This document shows positions 11,984 through 24,884 of a stretch of 64,000 bases of DNA, piece by piece; position 1 is the stretch's first letter; each line of letters opens with the position of its first letter. Made by a program: the position numbers and the translations under genes. Location of the stretch: assembly GCA_973895155.1 (NCBI GenBank), contig OZ316892.1, positions 2,170,001 through 2,234,000 on the forward strand, in the 5' to 3' direction. The stretch is from Marsupella aquatica (taxonomy: Eukaryota; Marchantiophyta). Under the pieces are notes generated by a model. It was not told the origin of the DNA. It ran no database searches and worked only from the letters and a program-made list of their open reading frames with translations.

Positions 11984-13048
11984 GCGGAACTCGACTACCT
12001 TAACACTTAGCTCTGGCGTCGCTGACTCCGACGTCGAGCTCCCTTATGGTCCAGGCCCGGATAGGCCATCCGGGGAGGACTTAGCATGGGGAGACTTGTG
12101 GGCAATGAGACGTGGCACTAGCGAGGCAAGGGGCCAAGCTGGGGACACACACTAGGGACTTGGACTAGCCTATGGCTGGTTGGGTCAAGGGGAAATGGGC
12201 CGGACTCAAGGGTGGCCGTCCGGACCATCGGATGGGCTTTGAGTTTTGAGGGCTTGGGAGTGAGCTCCTCTTGGGCCCAAGGCCAATGGAGTTGATGCCA
12301 TTGGCAACAGACGCTTGGGGCGCAAGTTGTGGCCCAATCCGGGTTGGGCCGGTCGGGGGCCCCGAGCGGTGATCAGACCTGAGGGCCTAGGCATGAGCAC
12401 TGGGTCGGCCCAGTCACAACGGGCTAAGGCACTCCGCTTGCGGATGCCTATCAAGAAAGTTATGGGCGTAGTCAGTTGGTGGCGCGCCCATTATGCGCGA
12501 TGGGATCCGGGCTGGGGGCCAAATGTTTAGGGACCAAAGCTGGTCCGGGGGTGGCAGGTCCCCAGAAGCATATTTGAGGGGAGTGGTGTGTCCCTGGGGG
12601 CTAAGGGCGAGCCGAAGTCGTGAGCCGCGGCGGTCGCGACATTAAGGGAAACCGCCAAACGGAAATGACGATATCTTCCCAACGGGAAGTCCGTTGGAGG
12701 ACTTCTTGGGTTCGTTGGAAAGCTCTTAAAAAGGGCTACGCCCTCCTGAGCTCAGATGGGTCCGGGGGTGCCATGGGTGCTCGTGGTTTGCGGGTGTTAG
12801 CTCGCCCGCTTGCCAAATCCTGCCGAACAGCAGCCAAGCTGCGTTCAGCCTCCCAAGGGAGCTTGCGTTGGGGAGGCAAGGCCAAGTAGGTATGGAGGCT
12901 GAGTCCCAAGGGCGCTCGGTCCCTAGACCATCAGTGGGGCGAACCGGGAGCGGTTGTTAGAGTTGGGGCCATTATGGTCCCGGCGTGTTGAGACAAGCTC
13001 GGGACAAGCTTTAGGACAAGCTACGCTATTTGGGCCATGAGCATGTCC
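11984..13048. repeat. GC-rich dispersed repeat, copy 1 (about 1.06 kb)
   Basis: This GC-rich block contrasts with its AT-rich surroundings. It matches 61506-62543 over its whole length with many substitutions and small indels, and recurs at 21149-22213 within the duplication. It starts at cggaactc and ends near gcatgtcc in all copies. I see no TG...CA ends, inverted ends or target duplication, and no protein domain in any frame, so its class is open. Confidence 0.65.
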
Positions 13049-13718
13049 TGAGGTCAGGGCGGTCAGTTGGTGATGGATAGGTATGAGGGGGAACCCGGGC
13101 CGTGCCCAAGGAAGGAGCTGTCCTGGACGGACAGTGGCGTGGGTTCTGGTTCCGGCTTATGGCATCGGGAGGACCTATCGCTGACCTATTTACCAACGTC
13201 TGTTGAGCTTGAGTTAGGATGCTAGACTTGGCGAGTTCTAGATCCGGAGGGGTCACTTACCGAGGTGTTTGGTTGCTTGTGCAGACAGTGCGGACCGTTG
13301 AGTAGCGGTCGTGTAGGTGAGCAAGTGCGGCTTCGTATGGGAGTGGCCACTGGTGGTGCTAGAGGCACTTGGATGCTTGCTTGAGGTATTCTGTGGAGGC
13401 GTTCGGGCACCAAGGGCACTTAGGCGCAAGTGCTGGGATTGGCGAGGGCGTTGGGTGGCAAGGTCCACCACTCTTACTCTTTGAGGTTCCATTCAAAGAT
13501 CTTGTCCTTGACAATAATACTACTCTCTGAAGTTCTTGCACTTGAAAGATGTTCTCCATTATGTCTTCACATTCTGGTCCCGAGTACCTACACAACTCTT
13601 GTCTAATAGACAGGGGTCTACATTTTTATATGGACTAAAAGGTTTCCAAATATAGTAACATGAATGTCTTCTTTGTGGATTGCAATAGCAGGTACATGCA
13701 CCACTTGGATCTCTGGAT
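13049..13718. other. Spacer without recognised features
   Basis: The open frames here overlap on several frames of GC-rich DNA and resemble nothing I know. No gene is supported. Confidence 0.4.
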
Positions 13719-13960
13719 CCTTGGGGGCCTCACTCCAAGGGAGATCCCATATCACGTGCAAAGTTTTCATATAAGAAACACCCTAAAATTTAAGAAAATG
13801 AAGTAGATTTTTAGTATTTTTAAACCATAACTTTATGATATATTTTGGGAATAAATTCCCATATTTGGTATTAAAAAACCCTATAGACCTTATAACTCTC
13901 AAAATTGGATTAAAAACCCCTATATTTTTTCAACAAACTTTTAAAGTCTTCCACGTAGAC
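13719..13960. mobile_element. Degraded, 3'-truncated MITE-A copy
   Basis: The start (ttgggggcctcact) and the AT-rich interior (ttataactctcaaaattgga, acttttaaagtcttcc) resemble the intact element at 883-1168. The far end is missing and is joined directly to the 3'-flank repeat at 13966. The duplicate is at 22884-23125. Confidence 0.5.
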
Positions 13961-13965
13961 TTTAG

Positions 13966-14330
13966 AGATGGTTGAAAGTTGGGGCGACCCTTGATCAATT
14001 ATTCTTCTCTGCATGCATGGGAATCCTTTTGAGCCTGAGACACTACAAGAAAAATTATTTTACCTTTTTGGGAGTAATATTCACAACTTTATGTACCTTA
14101 AATAATATTTCTTTTCTCATTTATCTACAGACGATAGTACTAAAGGCCTTTTTGTTACCATATATTTGGGGGAGATTGCTTACAGTTGGAGCAACCCTAT
14201 GGCTTAGCACTCTTTCCAACTCCAGGAAGCCAGCTAGCCCTTCTGGTCCCTCGATTCTCTATAGCACCCAGAACTGAATATTAATTTTCCAGCTGCTCAG
14301 AACCATTGTAAGTGGCCTCACCTTAATTCG
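13966..14330. repeat. Array-specific 3'-flank repeat, copy 2
   Basis: This is the same block as the second half of the copy at 4418-5560, running from the phrase ttgatcaattattcttctct through ccctatggcttagcac. It marks the 3' side of the AP2 unit. Confidence 0.6.
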
Positions 14331-15719
14331 GAAATTACATAGCGCCCAGAGAGAGATGACTTTGTGGTAGCTCATTTGAGTAGAGACTGATGGGTCTTGG
14401 GTTCAACTGTTGTGGTTGACATTTCCTGACTATTGTGGTTTCCCTAGTTTCTGTGAGGTCTCACATATTTCCCCTTTGAAAAAAAGAAAGAATTCAAATA
14501 AAGAAAAAGGAAATGACATAGCATGTTGAACATGCTTCTGGTTTTGTTTCGAAGTGACCCATTGAAGGTTTTTAACTCTATCTTGTAGACCAGATTGTTA
14601 GGTTACAAGGTAAATATTAGTGGAAACTGTGGATATACATAATTTGACTTGAAAAAGGTACAAACTGTGGATATACATAATTTGACTTGAAAAAGTCAGG
14701 CTCTAGACTAGATCCATTATCATGGGTCACATAAGTCGTGTACTCAAAGGATATTAACTTACTTTTAAACTTCTTGAAACCAAATGGAGTATGATGATAA
14801 ATATCTAACACTATAATAGGCAATGCCGCCCATTATTTTTGCCAATTTCGTCCGTTGTCCCGTTACGATATTGAATTTCAGCATTGAATCAAACTTGACC
14901 GTCAGATACAAGCATCTGATTTTTTTTGTATCCGTCCGATCTTTTAATACCATCTTCAAACGAGGCAAGTAGGCAGGTGCAGTCCCGTGCGAATGCTCCC
15001 TCGCACTCCTCCCCTCCGTGCACTCATTATGCCTAGCATCAAGGACGCGAGGGCGCGTGGCATCAAGGGCATCATGAAGGCGAGCCGGCAACAGGGTTGA
15101 TGCCTCACGCATAGGGCTTCGAGCCCTCCTCGCAATTAATACTCCTCCCCTCCGTGGAGTCCATGCACTCATTATAGGGCTGCTAACGCCCTCCCCTCGC
15201 CTGGCCTTGCTGCACTAATTATAGGGCCACGGAAACAAAGACCAGACCAGGCACAGACCAGACCAGGCACAGGCATCGGCCCTCCTTGCACAGTGCGTTT
15301 GCACCGGCATAGGGCTCGTATGTATATATGTATATATATATATATATATCACCTTTATCCAAAATGGATGTCCCAGTACCATTTCAAGGAGCTTCAAACC
15401 ACAAGTGCTGAAAACCAGTATTGTACCAACAAAAACGAAAACTAAACAGCACCGTAATTCAGCTAGAAATGAATGCTGTCAGTGTTGATGAGGAAATCCG
15501 AGGAGAGTCAGAAGCCCGTGATTCTAACGAGAAGCACTTCTGAGTTAAGGAACGAGAGGAGCCCATGACGTCTAACGCAACTCTATACATACAATCTTTG
15601 CGTACTTACCCCACCTCGTTTTATTATCTGTTTGTCCTTCCATGTGTAATCCATGATCTTCCGCCAACTACCGCAGCTAGAGTCATGACCGGGCTAGTTG
15701 TGAGATATTCGTGATACAT
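14331..15719. other. AP2 downstream flank with small repeats
   Basis: The flank is paralogous to the other protease 3' flanks. It contains a 38-bp tandem duplication at about 14624-14698 (tggatatacataatttgac repeated), a short cagaccagaccaggca-type minisatellite at about 15238-15272, and a TA-rich microsatellite at about 15325-15350. A GC-richer piece at about 14820-15300 is absent from the AP1 and AP4 flanks and may be an insertion. No gene is seen. Confidence 0.5.
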
Positions 15720-18276
15720 CTAGTAGTCGAAGGTACACGAGGCACGTAAGAACCCAACCCGGCTCTTCTCCAGGTCATACTCAACAAGGAAGTTCTGCTG
15801 CGCAACACTGCCGATGACATTCATGCTGGCAGTAGCATTTTGAATGCTGAACTGGTAGAGATTATCCGAGAGACGTAGGAGCACATTGTCCTTGGGTAGG
15901 AACACTTCGATTTCTTCCTGCCGTTCACCCTACAATACGGATAGCACCACAAAAACATTTCAATTAATCGTACCTCACTTCATTGAATTTGCGAAATGTA
16001 GCCAGGTGAGCAGCTAAAACTGTCGTAAAGTAATCTATGTCCGACATATTTACACAACCATGATCAGTTATGCATTGGTAAACAAACTCTCCCAAGCGGA
16101 TTCTCTCACACAGGGACGAGGTGAATCTGAGATTATAGACCTTCGATCATGAGTTGGAACTGTTGAAATTCTACGACAACACTTGGTCAATGAAATACTC
16201 ACGTGAGCATGCTTAGACTGCCACTTTTGGAAGATGATGCTGACGGTAGGGAACAGATATGCGTCAAAGACATCCCTGGTGAAATTAAAATACCAAATAC
16301 CGTTCGCATCAATTGATAATGGTTTTAATGGTGTCAATGTACTGATTCCGTATAAATAGGCCTCCGCAAACTTAGAAAAGTAAGGCTCCCGAAGTTTGGT
16401 CAGTGTCGTGCCAGAATCAATTATGGTCATAATCTGATTGAGTTGCACTGACTCCAGGGTGAGCTCCTGAGGGTCGATTGAAATGCGAGTTCCTGCCACT
16501 GTGATGGCAGTCATGTTCAAAGCGTAGAATGCATTCACAGGGTTTGGGACAATAGGAGTCCACAGTGTTTTGGACTTGTGTAGGTGTTTGGTAGACGAAA
16601 AGAGGGAGTCGGTTTCAGACTCGTCGATCTCCCCAAACGACAGGAAACTTGTGGTACTATATTCCGCTGCTTCGTTCGGGAAGCAGTACCTGCATATCCG
16701 ATCCATCAGTAGATCAAATGATCAATTATCAGATTAGCTTTAATGCCGACAGCGAAACAGAACACATGCAGCCACTGAAATCCAGAGCAATTTTGAACAT
16801 GTTCAACCGGAAATTGGACTAGAGGAGTCTTTGAATCAAGGCAAGTAGATCCAAATCAAGCTAGATTTTCAGTCCTAGTTAGATGTATCAATCTATCCAG
16901 CTAACGCTATATTTGCATGATAATGTACTTAGAAGTTGGTCTCTTGAAACGGTTACTTCTTCTCTCGCTTCTTCTCCAGAGTAGAACCTGAACGGGTTAT
17001 CGATCCAGCATGGTGCGTGGACTCGGGCTTCTGCATGGAAGGGACTGGGGTTCTCTTCAGGTTCTCAAAGATTCCCTGGTCTCTGAATTTCACGTCTTTA
17101 GAGTATGAGCACATTCCTGACTGAGTGATTCAACTTGCAGTGATGATGAGGTAGCGCTTACCGGAACTGCTTGGAGAATTTTTTAAACTTGCCATTACTT
17201 AGCGTTCGGAGCTGTGCCAAGAATGGAGATGCACCTCCCAGCTGTGGTGCCGGAATCAAACCCATGATCCCAGAGAGTGCAAGAAAACCAGTGTTGTTGA
17301 GAGCAACACCGAACTCAAACTCTGGAATGACGACCTGGTGGCCGTCTCCAGAACCAATGGTCAGCGTTTCTCTCGCTTTGTACCCGATGGCAACAACACT
17401 GCCATCACCATATGAGCCGGTCCACGGGACATAGGAGCCGTTCACAATTTCTCTCTCGAGGGTGGATGAGATAGTGGGGTCATATGTAGGCAGAATCTCA
17501 GTAAAGCACTTGATGCATTGCTTGCTTTGGGCCCAGAAATCTGAGCTTCCAGTGTCGATCTGCAGAAGCAAACTCTGTCGCAATACATACAAAGTTCCAC
17601 AGTTATTATTTCGTGCCTTAATTAGATGTAAACCTTTGGGAGGATCCATGCCGGCCCGTCCACCTTAGAGCTGAATCCAATTTCATATGAACGGGCAATG
17701 ATGGGACAGCGTTCTAGCTGAACAAGCTATAGTTACTTGCAGTGAAATTAATTAAGAATGTAAACTGTCCAACTGCCATCAGATTGTTTCTGCATTTCAA
17801 GCATCTTGAGATCGAATTGACGGTACGCGAATACAGGTGAGCTCTTACTTCGGGAACAACTTGTTGTACAAAGCCAAGAGGAAGCGTACCTGCGGGGGAG
17901 TGCCGATCTGCAGTTGCGCAAAGAATGTACCTTGATGAACGTTAATGTCGGTCGCCGGGACTGTGAGTGCATCCGGCTTCCTGCGGAGCCCTCGACGAAG
18001 AGATTCCGGGATGTCCGACTGAGCGCGCTGAGAGCTGGAGTCCCTGGTCGGCTGCGGCATCCTGACCTCTCGGCGTACGATGGGGAAACTGTTCCTTGGA
18101 ACAGCGCCATAGATCTCTTTCAAGGTAGGGACGTGTTCCAGTCCCTCGTCAGATGATGCACAAACTCGCGGGGAGCTGAAAACTGAAGTGAAAGCAAGGG
18201 TGAGAACGAGGAGAGACAAGTCACGATGGAGCCCATTCTGTTTCACCCATATTCTGGATGCATCGGACGCAGCCAT
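15720..18276 (-). CDS. Nepenthesin-type aspartic protease AP2 (four exons)
   Basis: Exons in transcript order are 18276-17890, 17574-17162, 16689-16203 and 15929-15720, giving 498 residues. The splice positions and phases match AP1 exactly. Catalytic aspartates are D136 (DTGSSDFW) and D358 (DSGTT), with flap Y184 (SYGDGS). The protein starts with a signal-like hydrophobic stretch after MAASDASRIW and ends in the RASCTFDY tail shared by the family. It has one extra codon near GLIPAPQLGG and another near SIDANGIWYF relative to AP1. Everything needed for activity is present, so it should be a working secreted protease. The encoded protein is identical to AP3. Its promoter beyond about 110 bp upstream is derived from the AP1-type upstream sequence, because the duplication junction lies at 18350-18388. 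Confidence 0.88.
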
Positions 18277-18398
18277 CTTTCTTCGTTTCAGCCGATAGCT
18301 ACTCACACCTGCAGCTCGATGAATGATTGATCCTTCAGCTGATGATTAGCGTTGGTAGAAAATTTACGCCCTGAGCGTGATTGCATTCTGTGCTACTG

Positions 18399-18407
18399 CT
18401 CTTATAG
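18399..18407 (-). promoter_or_regulatory. TATA-like box of AP2
   Basis: CTATAAGAG on the minus strand, at the same distance from the ATG as in AP1. It lies just beyond the duplication overlap. Confidence 0.45.
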
Positions 18408-19082
18408 GTGTTCCTGATCGATGTGTGCGGCTGAAGCCTAGTGTTGTAGAAAACCGCCTCACCTCTCTACTCAGCTGGATCTCGTGTTGTTTGTTTAATT
18501 AATAAATCGTTACGAGATTAGAGTGGGTCTCACTAATTGTATCCAGTTCACTTTCCCTTCAGTAAGTTAGCAGGACTTCTCTTCGAAATGGTCAGAAGTC
18601 AGGCTAATTACGCAATGAGAAAGATGGGGAGCTGTCTAGCTAGGTTAGTGCGCTAAACACTTAGAAATGGTCAACTATCCTGCCGCGATAGTGGGCCAAA
18701 TTAGATTACTAAGGTGAGCTGTGCAACTAATAAAATTATAAATAATTTGACTTACTTTGACTTGACCATGCAAAGACTACACGTATACAGTCAACAGTAT
18801 CTATGAATATAATTATGGCAAGTCACCCTCTTGCATATTTTGAAAACCTGTGAACTTCCTTAAACGGCAAGTCATTGCCTGAGCACTTGTCACATAGCTT
18901 GTATTATCCATGGAGAGAGTTGGGGCCCAGATGTTCGACACGTTAGGTACTAAAACTATTGAAAATATGAATGGTGAGATTACGAAATTGTCACAAAATT
19001 CATAACAACAAGAGCTATACTAGACTAGTAAGGTACAAAGGTATTTCCTAAACGAATTTTAACAAGCCCTACACAAACTGAT

Positions 19083-19224
19083 GGGTCTCGATAACTGTAC
19101 ATCAAAATATGATATATACTATGTACAACACCCCTGCATATGCATACAGTGATAATACTAGTTTTTTCCTTTCAATCAATGAATGCAGTTACATTTTGAT
19201 GTGTGATTACCAGCGTGTACAGAT
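19083..19224. mobile_element. 142-bp MITE-like insertion, duplicated copy
   Basis: Identical in the regions compared to 9918-10059 and carried along by the large duplication, so it is not an independent insertion. Confidence 0.6.
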
Positions 19225-21148
19225 TCAGAAACTAGAAGGGTGTCAAATAAGAATTTGTAAAAGGTCTCAGGTCTAGGGGGGTTCCAAAGGGCTCGGTTCA
19301 TACTGGCTTCAATTTGGACAATACCAGCTTTGGAAAACATTCTCTCCCCTGGACACGTGATGATCACCTCATCCAGAACCAGCTTCTGTAATAAATGTCT
19401 AACGTGGCCGTTTGTTGACCGGATTACCCAATCGAGGACCGTGCTTTGCATCTACGCATGGGATCATTTTCTCCAATTCTGCATGCCCTTTGGCGACGTA
19501 CGAGTCCTGAGCAGCGACCCTGTACGGCACGTGGGCTATTTTTGTCAGTATGAGGGTAGGGCCTCTCTATGCCCAGATACTCCTATGGGGGCAATTCTTA
19601 TCCTGTCCAATCATGATTTGGATAAAAGAGTACCAAATTATTTATAAAGTAAACGCAAAAACAAAAGTGGTCCCTAGAGGATAAACAAGGAACACAAAGA
19701 AAGGGCACGTGCATACTGCAAACTAAGCCAATGATAAGCCAATAGTGTGGTTCTGTAATGGGAGGAGTTTATTAGCGTCTTGACTAAGTCTTAAATATTG
19801 TGATTCTTTAATGGACGAGGTCTAGTGTCTTGACTAATTCTGTAATTGTGTGATTCTGTAATGATACACATCTCATAACTAAGTTTGCAAGTGGGACATG
19901 GATGCACTCGGGTACTGGACAAGGGGTGATTCAGGGGTGGATCCAAACAATTTACTAGGAGTAAGGGCCCAAGGAGAGATTAATTTTTTGAGGTGTTGGA
20001 CTGCTGGAGCACATACTCATTCTATGGCCAGCAGTCCAATTTGCAAGCAATCATTTATCATACATGGGAGCTCCAAACCATTATCCAGGCCATGCGTTAA
20101 ATCAATAATTAATTCTCTTGAAACCTAAGAGTTCTAGCTCGATCTAATGTGGATCATATAGTATCGATCTATCCCAAATAGATCTGTCCAGTATACAATT
20201 AATTCAAACTACAATTAGATTTTCCAATATTGTATATGACTGGGTATGTGAGGATATGCTTACTACACCCCCTTCTGGGAAAACTTTACTTGTTCTTATA
20301 AGGTGAGTTTCTGGCTTAGAAGGACAAAACTAGGTGAATTGTGACTTGCCTTTCAACCACAAACCATGCTCAAATTCATAGTGATTCTGACTCCTTGAAC
20401 TGCAGCCGGGGCTCAAACTGAACTGTAGGTGTTTCTTCATTTTAGTGCCACCAGCCTGTGCATTGACATTAGGGTTAATTCTCATGCGAATTCATTCACG
20501 TGTTTGTAAACATCATAATTCTGCATTTCTGCAATATTTCCAGTTACATCTTTTTCATCCACGCTCAAACGGGTGACGAGTTCCCTTGGATTTTCACGAG
20601 GCTCACGGACTTGTCATATTCGATTGCACAGGAAAATAAGGTACTGTTGCACAGATGGTTGAATAAGTAAATGATGTCAGTTCCTGGAACGTGTAAATGG
20701 GTGTGTAAATTGTGGAAACAATGTCAGTTCCTAGAACATCTAAACTGAGGAAATGGCGTCATGGCCTGCATAACCCTTTTGCTTGTGATTGAGTAAATAT
20801 ATTTGAGCAGTTTTGTTGTTTTGACAAGGTTGACCTCAGTGTGGTACTGATGTGCACATTGAAGTACAAGATGGCAGCTGATGTAAGTGAACTAAGTCTT
20901 TGGTGTAGAGGGGATCTATGTGAGATGGACATCCCCAATTCTGATAGGCAATCATCACAAAAAGGAGCTAGGCGGGGAACAACAGGAAGACATCTGAAAA
21001 ATCTGACATTAATCCTGGTTGCGAAGAGTTCTGAAGAACTTGAATCATTAATATTTCTTTGCCTTATAAAGTTCTCTTGTCTATGTTGTATGAATTGCAG
21101 TAGATATAAAACTAGTACTCTTTTAAAGTTCCATGCTGGCTTACAGTC

Positions 21149-22213
21149 GCGGAACTCGACTACCTTAACACTTAGCTCTGGCGTCGCTGACTCCGACGTC
21201 GAGCTCCCTTATGGTCCAGGCCCGGATAGGCCATCCGGGGAGGACTTAGCATGGGGAGACTTGTGGGCAATGAGACGTGGCACTAGCGAGGCAAGGGGCC
21301 AAGCTGGGGACACACACTAGGGACTTGGACTAGCCTATGGCTGGTTGGGTCAAGGGGAAATGGGCCGGACTCAAGGGTGGCCGTCCGGACCATCGGATGG
21401 GCTTTGAGTTTTGAGGGCTTGGGAGTGAGCTCCTCTTGGGCCCAAGGCCAATGGAGTTGATGCCATTGGCAACAGACGCTTGGGGCGCAAGTTGTGGCCC
21501 AATCCGGGTTGGGCCGGTCGGGGGCCCCGAGCGGTGATCAGACCTGAGGGCCTAGGCATGAGCACTGGGTCGGCCCAGTCACAACGGGCTAAGGCACTCC
21601 GCTTGCGGATGCCTATCAAGAAAGTTATGGGCGTAGTCAGTTGGTGGCGCGCCCATTATGCGCGATGGGATCCGGGCTGGGGGCCAAATGTTTAGGGACC
21701 AAAGCTGGTCCGGGGGTGGCAGGTCCCCAGAAGCATATTTGAGGGGAGTGGTGTGTCCCTGGGGGCTAAGGGCGAGCCGAAGTCGTGAGCCGCGGCGGTC
21801 GCGACATTAAGGGAAACCGCCAAACGGAAATGACGATATCTTCCCAACGGGAAGTCCGTTGGAGGACTTCTTGGGTTCGTTGGAAAGCTCTTAAAAAGGG
21901 CTACGCCCTCCTGAGCTCAGATGGGTCCGGGGGTGCCATGGGTGCTCGTGGTTTGCGGGTGTTAGCTCGCCCGCTTGCCAAATCCTGCCGAACAGCAGCC
22001 AAGCTGCGTTCAGCCTCCCAAGGGAGCTTGCGTTGGGGAGGCAAGGCCAAGTAGGTATGGAGGCTGAGTCCCAAGGGCGCTCGGTCCCTAGACCATCAGT
22101 GGGGCGAACCGGGAGCGGTTGTTAGAGTTGGGGCCATTATGGTCCCGGCGTGTTGAGACAAGCTCGGGACAAGCTTTAGGACAAGCTACGCTATTTGGGC
22201 CATGAGCATGTCC
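21149..22213. repeat. GC-rich dispersed repeat, copy 2
   Basis: This copy arose through the large duplication from 11984-13048. Confidence 0.65.
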
Positions 22214-22883
22214 TGAGGTCAGGGCGGTCAGTTGGTGATGGATAGGTATGAGGGGGAACCCGGGCCGTGCCCAAGGAAGGAGCTGTCCTGGACGGACAGT
22301 GGCGTGGGTTCTGGTTCCGGCTTATGGCATCGGGAGGACCTATCGCTGACCTATTTACCAACGTCTGTTGAGCTTGAGTTAGGATGCTAGACTTGGCGAG
22401 TTCTAGATCCGGAGGGGTCACTTACCGAGGTGTTTGGTTGCTTGTGCAGACAGTGCGGACCGTTGAGTAGCGGTCGTGTAGGTGAGCAAGTGCGGCTTCG
22501 TATGGGAGTGGCCACTGGTGGTGCTAGAGGCACTTGGATGCTTGCTTGAGGTATTCTGTGGAGGCGTTCGGGCACCAAGGGCACTTAGGCGCAAGTGCTG
22601 GGATTGGCGAGGGCGTTGGGTGGCAAGGTCCACCACTCTTACTCTTTGAGGTTCCATTCAAAGATCTTGTCCTTGACAATAATACTACTCTCTGAAGTTC
22701 TTGCACTTGAAAGATGTTCTCCATTATGTCTTCACATTCTGGTCCCGAGTACCTACACAACTCTTGTCTAATAGACAGGGGTCTACATTTTTATATGGAC
22801 TAAAAGGTTTCCAAATATAGTAACATGAATGTCTTCTTTGTGGATTGCAATAGCAGGTACATGCACCACTTGGATCTCTGGAT

Positions 22884-23125
22884 CCTTGGGGGCCTCACTC
22901 CAAGGGAGATCCCATATCACGTGCAAAGTTTTCATATAAGAAACACCCTAAAATTTAAGAAAATGAAGTAGATTTTTAGTATTTTTAAACCATAACTTTA
23001 TGATATATTTTGGGAATAAATTCCCATATTTGGTATTAAAAAACCCTATAGACCTTATAACTCTCAAAATTGGATTAAAAACCCCTATATTTTTTCAACA
23101 AACTTTTAAAGTCTTCCACGTAGAC
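22884..23125. mobile_element. Degraded MITE-A copy (duplicated)
   Basis: Duplicate of 13719-13960. Confidence 0.5.
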
Positions 23126-23130
23126 TTTAG

Positions 23131-23495
23131 AGATGGTTGAAAGTTGGGGCGACCCTTGATCAATTATTCTTCTCTGCATGCATGGGAATCCTTTTGAGCC
23201 TGAGACACTACAAGAAAAATTATTTTACCTTTTTGGGAGTAATATTCACAACTTTATGTACCTTAAATAATATTTCTTTTCTCATTTATCTACAGACGAT
23301 AGTACTAAAGGCCTTTTTGTTACCATATATTTGGGGGAGATTGCTTACAGTTGGAGCAACCCTATGGCTTAGCACTCTTTCCAACTCCAGGAAGCCAGCT
23401 AGCCCTTCTGGTCCCTCGATTCTCTATAGCACCCAGAACTGAATATTAATTTTCCAGCTGCTCAGAACCATTGTAAGTGGCCTCACCTTAATTCG
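23131..23495. repeat. Array-specific 3'-flank repeat, copy 3
   Basis: Duplicate of 13966-14330. The AP3 downstream flank follows to 24884 with the same small repeats as AP2, including a TA run at about 24490-24515. Confidence 0.6.
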
Positions 23496-24884
23496 GAAAT
23501 TACATAGCGCCCAGAGAGAGATGACTTTGTGGTAGCTCATTTGAGTAGAGACTGATGGGTCTTGGGTTCAACTGTTGTGGTTGACATTTCCTGACTATTG
23601 TGGTTTCCCTAGTTTCTGTGAGGTCTCACATATTTCCCCTTTGAAAAAAAGAAAGAATTCAAATAAAGAAAAAGGAAATGACATAGCATGTTGAACATGC
23701 TTCTGGTTTTGTTTCGAAGTGACCCATTGAAGGTTTTTAACTCTATCTTGTAGACCAGATTGTTAGGTTACAAGGTAAATATTAGTGGAAACTGTGGATA
23801 TACATAATTTGACTTGAAAAAGGTACAAACTGTGGATATACATAATTTGACTTGAAAAAGTCAGGCTCTAGACTAGATCCATTATCATGGGTCACATAAG
23901 TCGTGTACTCAAAGGATATTAACTTACTTTTAAACTTCTTGAAACCAAATGGAGTATGATGATAAATATCTAACACTATAATAGGCAATGCCGCCCATTA
24001 TTTTTGCCAATTTCGTCCGTTGTCCCGTTACGATATTGAATTTCAGCATTGAATCAAACTTGACCGTCAGATACAAGCATCTGATTTTTTTTGTATCCGT
24101 CCGATCTTTTAATACCATCTTCAAACGAGGCAAGTAGGCAGGTGCAGTCCCGTGCGAATGCTCCCTCGCACTCCTCCCCTCCGTGCACTCATTATGCCTA
24201 GCATCAAGGACGCGAGGGCGCGTGGCATCAAGGGCATCATGAAGGCGAGCCGGCAACAGGGTTGATGCCTCACGCATAGGGCTTCGAGCCCTCCTCGCAA
24301 TTAATACTCCTCCCCTCCGTGGAGTCCATGCACTCATTATAGGGCTGCTAACGCCCTCCCCTCGCCTGGCCTTGCTGCACTAATTATAGGGCCACGGAAA
24401 CAAAGACCAGACCAGGCACAGACCAGACCAGGCACAGGCATCGGCCCTCCTTGCACAGTGCGTTTGCACCGGCATAGGGCTCGTATGTATATATGTATAT
24501 ATATATATATATATCACCTTTATCCAAAATGGATGTCCCAGTACCATTTCAAGGAGCTTCAAACCACAAGTGCTGAAAACCAGTATTGTACCAACAAAAA
24601 CGAAAACTAAACAGCACCGTAATTCAGCTAGAAATGAATGCTGTCAGTGTTGATGAGGAAATCCGAGGAGAGTCAGAAGCCCGTGATTCTAACGAGAAGC
24701 ACTTCTGAGTTAAGGAACGAGAGGAGCCCATGACGTCTAACGCAACTCTATACATACAATCTTTGCGTACTTACCCCACCTCGTTTTATTATCTGTTTGT
24801 CCTTCCATGTGTAATCCATGATCTTCCGCCAACTACCGCAGCTAGAGTCATGACCGGGCTAGTTGTGAGATATTCGTGATACAT

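Larger units (their letters stand above)
9185..18388. repeat. Near-identical direct duplication, copy A (period 9,165 bp)
   Basis: This interval matches 18350-27553 at an offset of exactly 9,165 bp. In the many stretches I compared, the only difference found was t at 10950 versus c at 20115. The match stops sharply at 9184/18349 on the left and 18389/27554 on the right. The two copies overlap by 39 bp at the junction. The unit contains one complete aspartic protease gene (AP2 here, AP3 in copy B), its flanks and several older repeats. Confidence 0.92.

Noticed and set aside
13972-14277. Hydrophobic 101-codon frame in the 3'-flank repeat (also at 5099, 23137 and 29263)
   Set aside because: Different copies use different frames and lengths over the same DNA. 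There is no start context or splice support.
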